A DNA stretch of 64,000 nt. Origin: Pseudomonas synxantha (lineage in GTDB: Bacteria > Pseudomonadota > Gammaproteobacteria > Pseudomonadales > Pseudomonadaceae). Below the pieces are notes generated by a model, which saw only the letters and a program-made list of their open reading frames with translations, had not been told where the DNA came from and searched no databases. A program made the position numbers and the translations under genes. Of the stretch, positions 1-10,019 are shown in pieces. The stretch covers positions 3,410,001-3,474,000 of the forward strand of contig NZ_LT629786.1 of assembly GCF_900105675.1 (NCBI RefSeq), read 5' to 3'. The first letter of the stretch is position 1, and every line of letters starts with the position of its first letter.

Positions 1-633
1 CGAAACAGTGGAGGGAGCGACTTGATGAGGTGCCAGTAACCAATCCCCGCACCAGTGCTACGGGCGGGCAGATACCTTGGCAGCACGAAGAAAAGTACAG
101 CGATCAGCAACGCTTCAAGCAGGAACGGCGCTCGCCACGAGCCCAAATATTCAGCCGCCAACCCCGAGAACGTCCGGGATAGAAGAATGCCTAGAATCAG
201 CCCCGTACTGAGCTTGCTGACGATTCGCCCGCGAAATTCTGGGGCTGCCAGCGTTGTAGCCAGCGGAATGAGGATCTGGGCGACGACGCAGGTGGCCGCG
301 ATAGAGACGCTTGCCACCAACAACGCGGACAGTACAGGTGCCAGTGCAGCGGCAATAAGCCCCACGATGGTCAGCATCATCATCCGTCGTATGAGCTTCA
401 CCGGATCGCTGCCATCGGCGAGCGGCACCACAAACAAAATGCCAAGCGTATAGCCCACCTGCGTGGCCACGGCCACAAGTGCCGCTCGATCCGCCGCGAT
501 GCCAAATGAGCGAGCCATCTCTGCTAGTAATGGCTGGCACAGGTAGATAGTGGCAACCATCACCCCGCAGGCGAATGCCAGCATCGCCAATGTGCCGGAG
601 CGACTGTCTTTCAGCGGGATTGAGGCAGACATG
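1..633 (-). CDS. MFS transporter, N-terminal part (continues past window start)
   Basis: The reverse complement reads an uninterrupted frame from ATG at 633 to the window edge, about 211 residues. It starts MSASIPLKDSRSGTLAMLAF and has at least six hydrophobic segments, which fits the first half of a major facilitator superfamily drug/solute exporter of the DHA1 kind. An inner-membrane proton-driven exporter is the likely role; the substrate cannot be told. The ATG lies 10 bases after the stop of the upstream carboxymuconolactone-decarboxylase-like gene, so the two are probably one transcript under the divergent TetR regulator. The C-terminal half lies outside the window, so integrity cannot be judged. 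Confidence 0.8.
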
Positions 634-643
634 ATGCGCCGAC

Positions 644-1066
644 TCAGTTAGGCGATGCGTTGGCATCAAGCTCGGCAAACACTTCACTGGCCGCTTGCAG
701 TGCTCCTAACGCGGTTGGCAGACCAGCAGCCATCGACACCTGGACTAATGATTCAACGATCTGCGCACGTGTTGCGCCATGACGCAATGCAGCAGGGATA
801 TGCATTTTGACTGCGCCCAGACCTGTAGCCCCCAGAGCCGCACAGGAGGCGATGATGATCAGCTCACGAGTCTTGATGTCCAGACCTGGACGGTTGTAGA
901 TCGCACCAAACTCCATCTCCACAATCAGCCGTCCAAAGCCCGGCGCGAGGGGTTCGACATTGGCCACAAACTGTTCGGCGGTGATGCTCAGGGATGAGTC
1001 AAACGTCTCTGCTCCCAATGCATACAAAGCCTGAAGAGTGGACGGGTTGCCATGGGAAGTAGACAT
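644..1066 (-). CDS. carboxymuconolactone decarboxylase family protein
   Basis: This 140-residue protein has the usual length and all-helical pattern of the CMD/AhpD-like fold. The conserved core is around residues 55-110 (EFGAIYNRPGLD, then TRELIIIASCAALGA and KMHIPAALRHGAT). Only one cysteine (in ASCAAL) is present, so the AhpD CxxC redox pair is missing. The protein is therefore closer to decarboxylase-type or unassigned CMD proteins than to a peroxidase. It is the first gene of a probable two-gene operon with the MFS transporter. The start codon at 1066 lies about 30 bases from the palindromic operator at 1098-1122. The physiological substrate is unknown; such pairs often respond to small aromatic or lactone compounds, which is inference here. 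Confidence 0.8.
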   Translation of the reverse strand: MSTSHGNPSTLQALYALGAETFDSSLSITAEQFVANVEPLAPGFGRLIVEMEFGAIYNRPGLDIKTRELIIIASCAALGATGLGAVKMHIPAALRHGATRAQIVESLVQVSMAAGLPTALGALQAASEVFAELDANASPN

Positions 1067-1097
1067 AGGTAAAACCTCTGATTGAGCGCTTTTAAAA

Positions 1098-1122
1098 ACT
1101 AGACTGTACTGTCCAATCTAGT
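1098..1122. promoter_or_regulatory. palindromic operator between CMD and TetR genes
   Basis: The site reads ACTAGACTG-N7-CAATCTAGT, a 9+7+9 inverted repeat with one mismatch between arms. It lies in the 87-base gap between the divergent start codons at 1066 and 1154. Position and symmetry fit autoregulation by the adjacent TetR protein and repression of the CMD-MFS operon. Protein binding is inferred. Confidence 0.7.
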
Positions 1123-1153
1123 CAAGCGCGTTCTTTCTGAGATTTTTTTGCCT

Positions 1154-1801
1154 ATGTCCGCCACCTCTCCCTCTCTGTTCGACGAGATGCTTTCTTCCGA
1201 GCACAGCACATCCAAACAAGACGCGATTCTTGCAGCTGCAGGTCGTATCTTCATTCAGCATGGCTTTGAAGGCACCAGCATGGAGCTCATTGCCAAAGCT
1301 GCTGGTGTCGCCAGGCAAACGCTCTACAACCGTTTCCCGGATGGTAAAGAGGCCTTGTTTGGTGCAGTAGCCGAACGGATGTGGCGTGCGTTCCCAGTGA
1401 TGGACATTGCGAGCGACGAGGAGGCATTGGCCAATCCCGAGGCGGGATTGCGAACCATTGGTCGAGGGGTCGCAGCGTTTTGGGCCCCCCCCCTTGCAGT
1501 GGCTTTTCTACGGATGGTCGTTGCTGAAGGCCCACGATTTCCCGAGCTGACTCGCCGCTTTTTTGAAGTCGGTAAAACACCTGCGGTCAGCGCAGTACGT
1601 AACTACATCGCGGAGCTCGGTCGTCGTGGCAAGCTGGCCATCGACGATCCGGAATTAGCCTCGCAGCAGTTCTTGGGAATGATCGACGAGACCGTGCTCT
1701 GGGTCCGGATCATGGGTGATCCACGGGAGCTGAGCGTGACTCATACCAACAAGGTCGTGGATCAGGCTGTCGCCATTTTTCTGCGCTACTACTTGCAATA
1801 A
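1154..1801 (+). CDS. TetR/AcrR family transcriptional regulator
   Basis: This is a 215-residue regulator. The N-terminal helix-turn-helix spans about residues 20-65, with the family pattern AGRIFIQHGFEGTSMELIAKAAGVARQTLYNRF. The variable ligand-binding domain follows to the end. ATG at 1154 is chosen over an in-frame TTG two codons earlier. The gene diverges from the CMD-MFS operon and shares with it the palindrome at 1098-1122, so it most likely represses both promoters and is released by a small molecule handled by that operon. The C-terminal part looks like the AefR-like class, but the ligand cannot be read from the sequence. No defect is seen. Confidence 0.85.
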   Translation: MSATSPSLFDEMLSSEHSTSKQDAILAAAGRIFIQHGFEGTSMELIAKAAGVARQTLYNRFPDGKEALFGAVAERMWRAFPVMDIASDEEALANPEAGLRTIGRGVAAFWAPPLAVAFLRMVVAEGPRFPELTRRFFEVGKTPAVSAVRNYIAELGRRGKLAIDDPELASQQFLGMIDETVLWVRIMGDPRELSVTHTNKVVDQAVAIFLRYYLQ

Positions 1802-1827
1802 GTGCCCACCCATCAACTGAGAATAAA

Positions 1828-1863
1828 TCTCATCGACTTCTATAAAGATAGGATGTTAGGATC
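1828..1863 (+). promoter_or_regulatory. conserved upstream element, copy A
   Basis: The segment contains TCTCATCGAC, then TATAAAGAT and GGATGTTAGGATC. The same string, with one base fewer in the middle, recurs at 2710-2744 ahead of the RND pump operon. TATAAA could be a -10 box. The shared GGATGTTAGGATC block just downstream could be a regulator site or the initial transcribed region. It lies about 45 bases upstream of the 133-residue protein gene. A 6-bp hairpin (CGAGGG/CCCTCG, 1882-1899) sits between it and the Shine-Dalgarno sequence. Confidence 0.55.
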
Positions 1864-1908
1864 AATCCACTGCCGACTTTACGAGGGGTATAACCCTCGG
1901 GAGATATC

Positions 1909-2310
1909 ATGGATTTCTACCTGCACGATGTGTCTGAATTTCCGTTTGTAGCATTGCGCTCTGATCGCTGTCCGCCCGGATATGCCGAACAATGGGGCAA
2001 AGAGATGGATGCCCTCCTGGACAGCAACCGCGTGTTCGTCGTGGCGTTCGAGCCAGAGGCACTGAACGAAACCTCAGAAGACTTTCGCACCCGAGGCATT
2101 TGGTTCAAGAAGCATCGCCACCTGCTGCCTGGGCGGTGCGCTGCCATGGTCGCAATCGTTCCCTCATCCGAAGAGCGCGCGGCAAACGCCGATGACATGG
2201 CGCAGCGATCTAGAGGATTTGAGGTGTTGTACAGGGCGATGGCCTCATTCGAGGCAGCCGAGCAGGCAACCGCCGAACTGATTTCAGATAGCCAATCGCG
2301 CATCACCTGA
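1909..2310 (+). CDS. conserved-looking hypothetical protein, 133 residues
   Basis: I do not recognise this family. The ATG at 1909 has a good ribosome site (GGGAGATATC). The product is soluble, without signal peptide or membrane segment. It has a central stretch RGIWFKKHRHLLPG and a following hydrophobic strand AAMVAIVPSSEERA that suggest a small alpha/beta domain. The upstream element at 1828-1863 is shared with the RND pump operon 560 bases downstream, so co-expression with the pump is likely. A role as accessory or sensor of the efflux system is inference only. Codon use matches its neighbours, so it is probably a real gene. Confidence 0.65.
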   Translation: MDFYLHDVSEFPFVALRSDRCPPGYAEQWGKEMDALLDSNRVFVVAFEPEALNETSEDFRTRGIWFKKHRHLLPGRCAAMVAIVPSSEERAANADDMAQRSRGFEVLYRAMASFEAAEQATAELISDSQSRIT

Positions 2311-2870
2311 GCACAGCCTTGCGCGCATCGATGTATCAAAATCAAGAAGTCGGAATGAACGCCCCTTTGAACATGACACACAGGGCGTTCAGGGTTGATT
2401 TCAAGTGGTGCGTGCTTTTCAGCGCCTGACGCAAACACTCAACGATCAAACCGGTGAAACAAACCTGCAGGATATAGCTGGAACCTGTACGTCTTAATTG
2501 TCGACCCGCTCACCTCTGCTCACGCCATGTCCCAGTAGAGCCGCCGCCACCAGATTTTGGCGAGTAAGCTCTGCGTCCCCAGCACTTTTTCTAGCCATTT
2601 CAATCATCTACTCAGTTTAATTTTCATCTGAAGATCCGGCTCACAAGCCCCACCCACTGGAGCTGAGCCGCAAATAACCACACCATCCACAGGGCCAGTT
2701 AAGAACTTTTCTCATCGACGATATAAACATGGGATGTTAGGATCTATTTTCTGTTTCGCTTCACCCTCTGCTTGGTCAATGCCTGCCATTGGCCTGTCGA
2801 CCTGAATTCGCACGGTTCTCGAACGGATTCCAAGTCTCTGTTTTGAATATCCTTTTCAGGAGATACACGA
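2311..2870. other. 560-base intergenic region ahead of RND operon
   Basis: No convincing gene is seen on either strand. It holds an 8-bp inverted repeat (GAACGCCC at 2357-2364, GGGCGTTC at 2383-2390), not followed by a T run. Copy B of the conserved upstream element is at 2710-2744. A ribosome site (AGGAGA) precedes the GTG start at 2871. Confidence 0.5.
2710..2744 (+). promoter_or_regulatory. conserved upstream element, copy B (RND operon)
   Basis: This contains TCTCATCGAC, TATAAACAT and GGATGTTAGGATC. It matches copy A at 1828-1863 in nearly every base, apart from a one-base gap. It begins about 160 bases before the adaptor start codon. The likely meaning is a common promoter with a shared regulator or transcribed leader; the sequence alone does not decide which. 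Confidence 0.55.
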
Positions 2871-4004
2871 GTGAACTGCCTTTGGCCTACACGTGCCTTG
2901 CACATCCTCCCGCTCACCGCCTTGCTGCTCGCTGGCTGCCAAAAGAGTGATCAACCCGTCGCGCAAAATCCGGTCACCGAGGTCGGCATATACACCATCA
3001 AGTCACAGCCATTGATGCTCATCACCGACCTTCCCGGCCGCACGTCAGCGTACCGAGTGGCAGAAGTTCGCCCACAGGTCAGTGGGATCGTGCAGCAACG
3101 AATGTTTAGCGAAGGCACCGAAGTGAAGAAGGGGCAGCAGCTCTATCAGATCGACCCTGCGACCTACAAAGCGCAGCTCAATCGGGCTGAGGCCAATCTG
3201 ACCAGCGCCCAGAATCTGGCCGAGCGCTACGACCGACTCCTCAAAACCAACGCCGTGAGTCGTCAACAGTACGACGACGCATTGGCAGCGTGGAAGCAAG
3301 CGCAAGCGGCCGTTCAGGTTGCACGTATCGACGTGCAATACACCAAGGTGCTTTCGCCGATCACCGGACGGATTGGCCGCTCCGCAGTGACTGAGGGTGC
3401 GCTGGTCACCAACGGACAGTCCCAGGAGCTGGCGACCGTTAACCAGCTTGATCCGATCTATGTCGACGTGACCCAACCCATAACCCGAATCCTGGCCCTG
3501 CAGCGGGCGTTGGAATCCGGCAGCCTGCAAATGGCAGCCAAGAATCAGGCACAGGTCACGCTTACCCTCGATGACGGAAGCGCCTATGCGGTCCCCGGGA
3601 CGCTGAAGTTTTCAGAAGTGAGTGTCGACCAAGGCACTGGCTCGGTCACGTTGCGAGCGGAATTCCCCAACCTTGACCGCAAACTGTTGCCTGGCATGTT
3701 TGTGCATGCACAGCTCAAAGAAGGCATCCAGCAAGAAGCGAAGCTGGTGCCACAAGCGGCTGTGATCTTTGACAGTCGCGGCATGGCTAATGTCTGGGTG
3801 GTCAAGCCGGACGACAGCGTTGAACTGCGCGAACTCAAAACCGTCCGCACGGTGGGCAACACCTGGCTGGTCAGCGATGGCATTGAACCGGGGGACAAGG
3901 TTGTTACGAAAGGCATTCAGCGCCTGCGCAGTGGCAGCAAGGTGAAAGCGGTCGAGGCCAGCGACACCAACCTCGTTGAAACCTTCAGCACCGCCGCCAA
4001 CTAA
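2871..4004 (+). CDS. RND efflux periplasmic adaptor lipoprotein (MexA/TtgA-like)
   Basis: This is a 377-residue membrane fusion protein. A signal peptide ends in the lipobox LLAGC with Cys23, so the mature protein is anchored in the inner membrane on its periplasmic face. The beta-barrel/lipoyl segment ([17 protein letters not shown]), the alpha-hairpin (about 95-165) and the second lipoyl half ([13 protein letters not shown]) follow in the usual order. Length agrees with MexA/AcrA. GTG at 2871 is supported by AGGAGA upstream. It is the first gene of an adaptor-pump-outer membrane channel operon. It links the pump to the channel and is essential for extrusion. The sequence is closest in style to the MexAB/TtgABC/SrpABC branch. 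Confidence 0.9.
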   Translation: MNCLWPTRALHILPLTALLLAGCQKSDQPVAQNPVTEVGIYTIKSQPLMLITDLPGRTSAYRVAEVRPQVSGIVQQRMFSEGTEVKKGQQLYQIDPATYKAQLNRAEANLTSAQNLAERYDRLLKTNAVSRQQYDDALAAWKQAQAAVQVARIDVQYTKVLSPITGRIGRSAVTEGALVTNGQSQELATVNQLDPIYVDVTQPITRILALQRALESGSLQMAAKNQAQVTLTLDDGSAYAVPGTLKFSEVSVDQGTGSVTLRAEFPNLDRKLLPGMFVHAQLKEGIQQEAKLVPQAAVIFDSRGMANVWVVKPDDSVELRELKTVRTVGNTWLVSDGIEPGDKVVTKGIQRLRSGSKVKAVEASDTNLVETFSTAAN

Positions 4005-4017
4005 GGATACTTTCAGA

Positions 4018-7000
4018 ATGTCCCGTTTCTTCATTGATCGACCGATCTTCGCGTGGGTGATAGCCCTCGTGATCATGCTCGGCGGTGCTCTAGCAATCCG
4101 TTCACTGCCAATCAACCAATACCCCAACATCGCTCCACCTGCGGTGCAGATCAGCGTCACCTACCCAGGTGCATCTGCGCAGACCGTGCAAGACACCGTT
4201 GTTCAGGTGATCGAGCAGCAGCTCAATGGCATGGAGGGTTTACGTTACATCACCTCCAACGGCAATACCGACGGCAGCATGCAAATCATCGTGACCTTCG
4301 ATCAGGGAACCAACCCCGATATCGCTCAGGTGCAGGTGCAAAACAAACTGCAACTGGCAACGCCGTCACTGCCAGAGGAAGTCCAGCGTCAGGGCATCCG
4401 AGTGGTGAAATACCAGGTCAACTTCATGTTGATCGTGGGCTTGGTCTCAACCGACGGTCACCTCAACGGCTTCGATCTGGGCAACTTGATCGTTTCGAAC
4501 ATGCAAGACCCCATTTCCCGCACCAAGGGTGTGGGTGACTTCCTGTTGCTGGGTGCTCAGAACTCGATGCGGATCTGGCTCGACCCAGCGAAGTTGAACA
4601 GCTACCAGTTAGTGCCTCAGGACATCATCGATGCCGTGAGCACGGAGAACGTTCAGGTGTCGTCCGGCTTGATCGGCGGTTTGCCTGCCAAGAAAGGCGT
4701 GCAACTGAGTGCGACGGTAATCGGCAAGGTGCGCATGCGCACGGCCGATGAGTTCAAGCAGATCCTGGTGAAGGTGAATCCTGACGGCTCCCAAGTGCGC
4801 CTACAGGATGTCGCCGAAGTCTCGCTGGGTAGCGAAAACTACTCGATCTTCAATAAGTACGACGGGGCTCCATCGGCAGGCATTGCACTGCGTTTGGCCA
4901 CTGGCGCAAATCTTCTGGACACTGTTGATCGTGTTCACGAGACAGTCGACCGAATCAAACCGTACCTGCCCAAAGGCGTCGAAGTTATCTATCCGTACGA
5001 CACCTCACCGGTAGTTGCGGCGTCGATTGAATCTGTGGTTCACACCTTGTTCGAAGCCATCATTCTGGTCTTCCTGGTGATGTACCTGTTCCTGCAGAAC
5101 CTTCGTGCCACCTTGATTCCAACGCTCGCAGTGCCTGTCGTTCTGCTCGCGACATTCGGGGTTCTGTTCGCCTGTGGCTTCACGATAAACGTGATGACCA
5201 TGTTCGCCATGGTACTTGCGATCGGTCTGCTGGTAGACGATGCGATCGTTGTAGTGGAGAACGTTGAGCGCTTGATGGTTGAGGAGCATCTTTCGCCCAA
5301 GGAGGCGACGCGCAAGTCGATGGACCAGATTTCCGGCGCATTGGTGGGTATCGGGCTGGTGATCTCGGCGGTGTTCCTGCCCATGGCTTTCTTTGGGGGA
5401 TCGGCCGGCATCATCTACCGCCAGTTCGCGATCACAATCATCTCCGCGATGGGGTTCTCGGTACTGATCGCCTTGATCTTTACCCCGGCGCTCTGCGCAA
5501 CACTGCTCAAGCCTCATAAAGCGGGTGCAGGTGAGAAGAAAGGATTCTTTGGCTGGTTCAACCGCACGTTCGAGCGAAACACGCAACGTTATCAATCGGG
5601 TGTCAGCGCGATGCTTGGCCGGCGCGGGCTGTTCATGCTCGTGTACCTGGTCTTGATTGGCGGGGTAGTTTTCCTCTTCACCAAAGTGCCGAGTTCATTC
5701 CTTCCGGATGAAGACCAAGGGGTATTCGTCGTGCAGGTTCAGTTGCCGGCAAACGCCAGCTCTGAGCGCAATGAAGAAGTGCTTACCGAGGTTCGTGACT
5801 ACCTGGCCAAGGATGAGAAGGACAGCGTTGCGTCGTCGTTTACCATCAATGGCTTCAACTTCGCAGGACGCGGGCAGAGCTCCGGGCTAGTCTTCGTCAA
5901 CATGCGCCCGTACGAAGAACGTCGAGATCCTGAGCGCTCGGTGTTTGCCGTCGCAAAACGCGCTCAGGCACGATTTGCCAGCATCAAGGAAGGCGACGTC
6001 ATTGCGGTCGTTCCTCCGGCCATTTTGGAGATGGGTAACGCCACAGGTTTCGATATGTTCCTGCAGGATAACGCGGGGGTTGGACATACCGCGCTCATGG
6101 CTGCGCGCAACCAGTTTCTCGAAATCGCTGCGCAAGACCCTGTTCTTGCCATGACCCGGCCTAACGGCATGAATGATGAAGCCCAGTACCAGGTCATCAT
6201 CGACAATGAGAAGGCTCGGGCCCTTGAAGTGTCGATCGCAGACATCAACCAGACCATGTCCGTTGCGTGGGGCTCCGCCTATGTAAATGACTTCATCGAT
6301 CGCGACCGGGTAAAGAAAGTCTATGTTCAAGGTAACGAGGACTCCCGTCTCTCGCCTGAGGACTTCGATAAATGGTACGTGCGTAACGCCAAGGGCAACA
6401 TGGTTCCCTTCTCGGCGTTCGCGACCGGCAAATGGGTCTATGGCTCTCCCAAGCTCGAACGCTACAACGGCATCCCATCGATCGAAATTCTTGGGCAACC
6501 CGCGCCGGGTTATAGCACCGGTGATGCCATGCGATCCGTCGAGCGTATTGCCGCTCAGTTGCCTGCCGGCATCGGGATGGCCTACACCGGACTGTCCTAT
6601 GAAGAGCGGCAGGCCGGCTCCCAGGCGCCTGCGCTTTATGTGCTTTCACTTCTCATCGTGTTCCTGTGTCTGGCAGCCCTCTACGAGAGTTGGACGGTGC
6701 CCGTTTCGGTGATGTTGGTTGTGCCGCTGGGCGTACTTGGCGCGGTTGCTGCAACGCTGTTGCGCGGCCTATCGAACGACGTGTTCTTCCAGGTGGGGAT
6801 GCTCACCACCATGGGCCTCGCCGCCAAAAACGCGATCCTCATCATTGAGTTCGCCAAAGACCTCTACGAGCATCAAGGACGCACGCTGATTCAAGCCGCC
6901 ACCGAAGCTGCTGGCCTGCGATTGCGCCCGATCATCATGACGTCAATTGCTTTCGTGATGGGTGTCCTGCCGTTGGCCCGAGCCCATGGGCCCGGCAGCG

Positions 7001-7152
7001 GCAGTCAGCACTCCATCGGTACTGGCGTCGTTGGCGGCACGCTGGCCGCAACCTTCCTTGCCATCTTCTTCGTCCCGCTGTTCTACGTCGTGGTGATGAA
7101 GCTGTTCAGCAAAACGGCCAAAAGCGAAGTGGTTGAAGGAGAACAAGCATGA
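4018..7152 (+). CDS. RND multidrug efflux pump (MexB/AcrB/TtgB-like HAE1)
   Basis: This 1044-residue inner-membrane proton/drug antiporter matches HAE1 family length. It starts [20 protein letters not shown], as in MexB/AcrB. The proton-relay Asp pair is present in [18 protein letters not shown] and the TM10 lysine in [16 protein letters not shown], so it should be functional. Two large periplasmic loops carry the pore and docking domains. ATG at 4018 is preferred over an upstream TTG because it has AGGA upstream and the conserved N terminus. The stop overlaps the start of the outer membrane gene by four bases. Substrates are probably broad (solvents, antibiotics, aromatics), from family knowledge. 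No TetR-type local repressor is next to it, unlike ttgR or mexR systems. Confidence 0.93.
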   Translation: MSRFFIDRPIFAWVIALVIMLGGALAIRSLPINQYPNIAPPAVQISVTYPGASAQTVQDTVVQVIEQQLNGMEGLRYITSNGNTDGSMQIIVTFDQGTNPDIAQVQVQNKLQLATPSLPEEVQRQGIRVVKYQVNFMLIVGLVSTDGHLNGFDLGNLIVSNMQDPISRTKGVGDFLLLGAQNSMRIWLDPAKLNSYQLVPQDIIDAVSTENVQVSSGLIGGLPAKKGVQLSATVIGKVRMRTADEFKQILVKVNPDGSQVRLQDVAEVSLGSENYSIFNKYDGAPSAGIALRLATGANLLDTVDRVHETVDRIKPYLPKGVEVIYPYDTSPVVAASIESVVHTLFEAIILVFLVMYLFLQNLRATLIPTLAVPVVLLATFGVLFACGFTINVMTMFAMVLAIGLLVDDAIVVVENVERLMVEEHLSPKEATRKSMDQISGALVGIGLVISAVFLPMAFFGGSAGIIYRQFAITIISAMGFSVLIALIFTPALCATLLKPHKAGAGEKKGFFGWFNRTFERNTQRYQSGVSAMLGRRGLFMLVYLVLIGGVVFLFTKVPSSFLPDEDQGVFVVQVQLPANASSERNEEVLTEVRDYLAKDEKDSVASSFTINGFNFAGRGQSSGLVFVNMRPYEERRDPERSVFAVAKRAQARFASIKEGDVIAVVPPAILEMGNATGFDMFLQDNAGVGHTALMAARNQFLEIAAQDPVLAMTRPNGMNDEAQYQVIIDNEKARALEVSIADINQTMSVAWGSAYVNDFIDRDRVKKVYVQGNEDSRLSPEDFDKWYVRNAKGNMVPFSAFATGKWVYGSPKLERYNGIPSIEILGQPAPGYSTGDAMRSVERIAAQLPAGIGMAYTGLSYEERQAGSQAPALYVLSLLIVFLCLAALYESWTVPVSVMLVVPLGVLGAVAATLLRGLSNDVFFQVGMLTTMGLAAKNAILIIEFAKDLYEHQGRTLIQAATEAAGLRLRPIIMTSIAFVMGVLPLARAHGPGSGSQHSIGTGVVGGTLAATFLAIFFVPLFYVVVMKLFSKTAKSEVVEGEQA

Positions 7153-8579
7153 GACTGAACCACTTCACCTGTGCGCTGATCGTTGGCTTCGGGCTTCAGG
7201 GATGCTCTCTGATCCCTGAAAACATCCAGCCTGCGGCGCCGGTACAGAATCAATGGCCACAAGGTCCTGCTTACCAGACCAAGGGGAGCAGCGCGCAGAT
7301 CAAGGCAGTTTCTGGGTGGAAGCAATTCTTTCGCGACCCGGCAATGAGCCAACTGATCGAGACCGCGCTGATCAACAACAGAGACCTGCGCCAAGCCGTA
7401 CTGAACGTGCAGGCCTACCGTGCTCAGTACAGGATCCAGCGCTCCGAGTTATTCCCGTCTGTGGATGTGAATGCTGACGGCTCCCGGCAACGCGTACCAT
7501 CAGACCTTTCCACCACAGGCAAAGCCGGGATCGAGAGCCAATATGGCCTGAACGTCGGGATTACGTCTTACGAACTGGATGTCTTCGGTCGCGTTCGCAG
7601 CCTTGAGCGCAGTGCGCTGGAAAACTATCTGGTAACAGAAGAAGCCCAACACAGTGTGCAGATTGGCTTGATTGCAGACGTCGCAACGGCCTACATCACC
7701 TGGAGAACGGATCAGGCTTTGCTGAAGGTCACGCAAGCCACGCTGGACAGCTATGGCAACAGCCTTTCGCTGATTGATGCCAGCCATCTGGCGGGCACGG
7801 CATCGGCACTGGACGTTCGCCAGGCGCGAACGCTTGTGGATGGCGCGAGGGCGCAAATGTTTTTGTACACCCGCCAAGTCGCCCAAGACGCCAACGCATT
7901 GCAATTACTGCTGGGGGCCCAGCTCCCCTCCTGGGTCACTGATGCGCCGCTGGGCAGAGACGTTCTTGCCGAGATCCCAGCAGGTTTACCCGCGACGCTC
8001 CTTCAACAACGGCCTGACATCCGCGCAGCCGAGCACGACTTGCTGGCAGCCAATGCCAACATCGGCGCAGCCCGAGCAGCGTTCTTCCCAAGCATCCGTC
8101 TGACTGCAACAGCGGGGACTACGAGTGCAGAACTTGATGGGTTGTTCAAAGGCGGATCAGGCAACTGGAGCTTTTCGCCGCAAATCAACATTCCGATCTT
8201 CAACGGGGGGCGGCTGCGCGCGAACCTGGACTACGCACAAATCCAGAAAGACATCCGTGTAGCCAAGTATGAGAAAAGTATCCAGACCGCTTTCAGAGAA
8301 GTCGCCGATGGACTGGCTGCGCTCGGCACGTATGACGGCCAGCTCCAGGCGCAGCGTGATCTGGTGCGTTCCAGTCAGGAGTACTACGAGATGGCGAAGC
8401 AACGGTATAACGAGGGGGTCGACAACTACCTGACGTTGCTCGACGCCCAGCGTGAGTTGTTCTCGGCTCGCCAGCAATTGCTGACCGATCGTCTGCAGCA
8501 ACTCGATAGCCAAGTGCAGCTTTACAAGGCTCTTGGAGGTGGCTGGAGCAAAAACGGTGTGACGACTTCCAACCGCTAA
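7149..8579 (+). CDS. outer membrane efflux channel lipoprotein (OprM/TtgC-like)
   Basis: This 476-residue outer membrane factor begins with a lipoprotein signal (GFGLQGC, Cys19). Two repeated OEP domains follow (about 65-270 and 285-465), with the conserved [17 protein letters not shown] link and the C-terminal [16 protein letters not shown] helix. ATG overlaps the pump stop codon (ATGA), so translation is probably coupled. It forms the trimeric channel that completes the tripartite pump. Nothing appears truncated. Confidence 0.9.
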   Translation: MRLNHFTCALIVGFGLQGCSLIPENIQPAAPVQNQWPQGPAYQTKGSSAQIKAVSGWKQFFRDPAMSQLIETALINNRDLRQAVLNVQAYRAQYRIQRSELFPSVDVNADGSRQRVPSDLSTTGKAGIESQYGLNVGITSYELDVFGRVRSLERSALENYLVTEEAQHSVQIGLIADVATAYITWRTDQALLKVTQATLDSYGNSLSLIDASHLAGTASALDVRQARTLVDGARAQMFLYTRQVAQDANALQLLLGAQLPSWVTDAPLGRDVLAEIPAGLPATLLQQRPDIRAAEHDLLAANANIGAARAAFFPSIRLTATAGTTSAELDGLFKGGSGNWSFSPQINIPIFNGGRLRANLDYAQIQKDIRVAKYEKSIQTAFREVADGLAALGTYDGQLQAQRDLVRSSQEYYEMAKQRYNEGVDNYLTLLDAQRELFSARQQLLTDRLQQLDSQVQLYKALGGGWSKNGVTTSNR

Positions 8580-8768
8580 TACCCACGATCAGCAGATTGG
8601 CCAGGGACGGCGATCGGCTGAAATTCAGGCGTTTTTTCATGCCCCGTACCTGAGTCATCCGAAGAATCAAAAAGCAGCAGGCATCACGGCGAGAACAACA
8701 GCGCGATCTACGCGAGGAGCGAGAACGCCCTGCGCCGCCGAAGATACCCCGCTCGGAAGGAAAGCCCT

Positions 8769-9050
8769 ATGAGTATCAACGAAGATAATTTTGCCAACTT
8801 CGACATGAACCTGATTGTGGTCTTCATACTGCTGTATCGCGAACGTAGCGTCTCGCGAACAGCAAAATTGCTAAGCGTTGGCCAGCCAGCCGTAAGTGGG
8901 TCACTCATGCGGCTGCGCCGTAAATTCGAAGATCCGTTATTTACCCGGTGCGGGAGAGGGATTGTTCCGACCGAACGAGCTGAACAGCTCATCGCAGAAC
9001 TGATTCCAGCGGTAAACAAGATTGAGGCAATGCTTTGCCTGAAAGGTTGA
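8769..9050 (+). pseudogene. LysR-type regulator, DNA-binding domain only
   Basis: The 93-residue product has a complete LysR helix-turn-helix. It includes RERSVSRTAKLLSVGQPAVS, the recognition helix GSLMRLRRKFEDPLF and the start of the linker helix (PTERAEQLIAELIPAVNKIE). The 200-residue effector domain is missing: translation stops at 9050 and no LysR C-terminal sequence follows in any frame. Normal family length is about 300. It may be a remnant of the RND pump's regulator, cut off by the event that left the IS remnant downstream. It could also survive as a short DNA-binding protein that dimerises through the linker helix. The ATG has a fair ribosome site (GGAAGGAAAG). Confidence 0.7.
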
Positions 9051-9342
9051 GCCTATTCCTAAATGAATCGGAACGAGCAGATTCGATCCAGTTTGGCCTG
9101 GGCTAGAAAGTGACCTTTTCATCACGCTCGATTGGGTTGGCGTTTCATCGTGCCCAACGGTAGAAAGCCAGACATCCCGAAGGAGGCCCAAAAAAGTCGG
9201 GGTAGGCTATCCACTCACAGTACCTATCCCTTTACCGAACGACCACGAATTGGCCAGATACAGAGGCGCACTGAATACCAGCCACGGCCACCGAAGTCCG
9301 TGTCAGAAATCGCCATTCGCGATCGCTCGCATGCCCGCTGCG
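9051..9342. other. intergenic region without recognisable gene
   Basis: I see no gene here. The sequence between the LysR stub and the tandem repeat at 9343 probably belongs to the edge of a lost mobile segment. Confidence 0.4.
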
Positions 9343-9364
9343 ACTGGGGGCAAAACTGGGGGCA
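9343..9364. repeat. tandem 10-mer ACTGGGGGCA, 12-base period
   Basis: Two identical ACTGGGGGCA copies stand 12 bases apart. Such short repeats with this spacing are typical of the region between an attachment site and a P4-type integrase gene. A different pair with the same 12-base period lies ahead of the intact integrase at 55337-55358. The copies here are probably the arm sites of a lost element. Confidence 0.5.
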
Positions 9365-9397
9365 TTTTTTAGATTTTTCGAGCTAAAAATGCCGCCC
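9358..9397. terminator. inverted repeat, possible bidirectional terminator
   Basis: GGGGGCATTTTTTAG (9358-9372) faces CTAAAAATGCCGCCC (9383-9397) with one mismatch in the GC part and a short loop. The T and A tracts within the stem would end transcripts from either side. It overlaps the second ACTGGGGGCA copy and the stop codon of the orfB fragment. Confidence 0.5.
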
Positions 9398-9815
9398 TAG
9401 AGCCCAGTCAAAATGTTTTTTGGCGATAGGCTCGATTGATAGCGATAGCACGTGATGCTGACCCCGAAGGTCAGGCACGCGAGCTTGATACTGCATCGAC
9501 CTGAACGAACCGCTTCCTGCGCCATCTCTCGTCGCCGCGATGGCTTCACCACTTTTTTGCCAAGGCTTCCTGGATGATTTCGGCTTTGAGCCGCTCGTCG
9601 GCGTACTTTTTTTTGAGACGCCGGTTCTCATCCTCCAACTCGCGTAACCGAGCCATCAGCGATGCGTCCATGCCGCCGAACTTGGTGCGCCGCTTATAGA
9701 AGGTGGCCGAGCTGATACCGTGCTCGCGACATAGCTCTGGCACCGGGCTTCCAGCCTCGGCTTGCTTGAGAATGGCGATGATTTGGCTGTCTGAAAACGT
9801 GATCTCTTCACGCAA
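9397..9815 (-). mobile_element. IS3-family insertion sequence remnant (orfA plus orfB stub)
   Basis: OrfA (9546-9815) is about 89 residues and near full length. It has the helix-turn-helix FSDSQIIAILKQAEAGSPVP, LCREHGISSATFYKRRTKFG and the leucine-zipper-like RELEDENRRLKKKYADE segment. The start appears to be TTG. OrfB begins in the -1 frame as VVKPSRRREMAQEAVRS, but it is cut after about 50 residues by a TAG at 9397-9399. The whole DDE catalytic domain (about 230 residues) is lost. Clear terminal inverted repeats were not found. The remnant cannot transpose. It marks a rearrangement between the RND operon and the HxlR/SDR pair. Confidence 0.75.
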
Positions 9816-10019
9816 AATTTCCTTGATCCGATTAGGAGAAAATTCTACTTCTGGTGAGTATTTTTTTCAGAGGGGATTACCGCGTAACGCCCCCCGGTTT
9901 TCCAGGTGGATGATCCGAGCCCGGCGGTGGGAATTAGAGCATTGAGCCAGATGACGTTGAGTTATATGACCGACGCCTGAGCCGTGTAAAGTTCAAGAAC
10001 GAACGACGGCACCTCCAAA

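Noticed and set aside
2357..2390. 8-bp inverted repeat as terminator of the 133-residue gene
   Set aside because: No T run follows and the loop is 18 bases; listed only as a structure in the intergenic region.
3976..4017. Upstream TTG start of the RND pump
   Set aside because: It would lie inside the adaptor gene; ATG at 4018 has a better ribosome site and matches the conserved N terminus.
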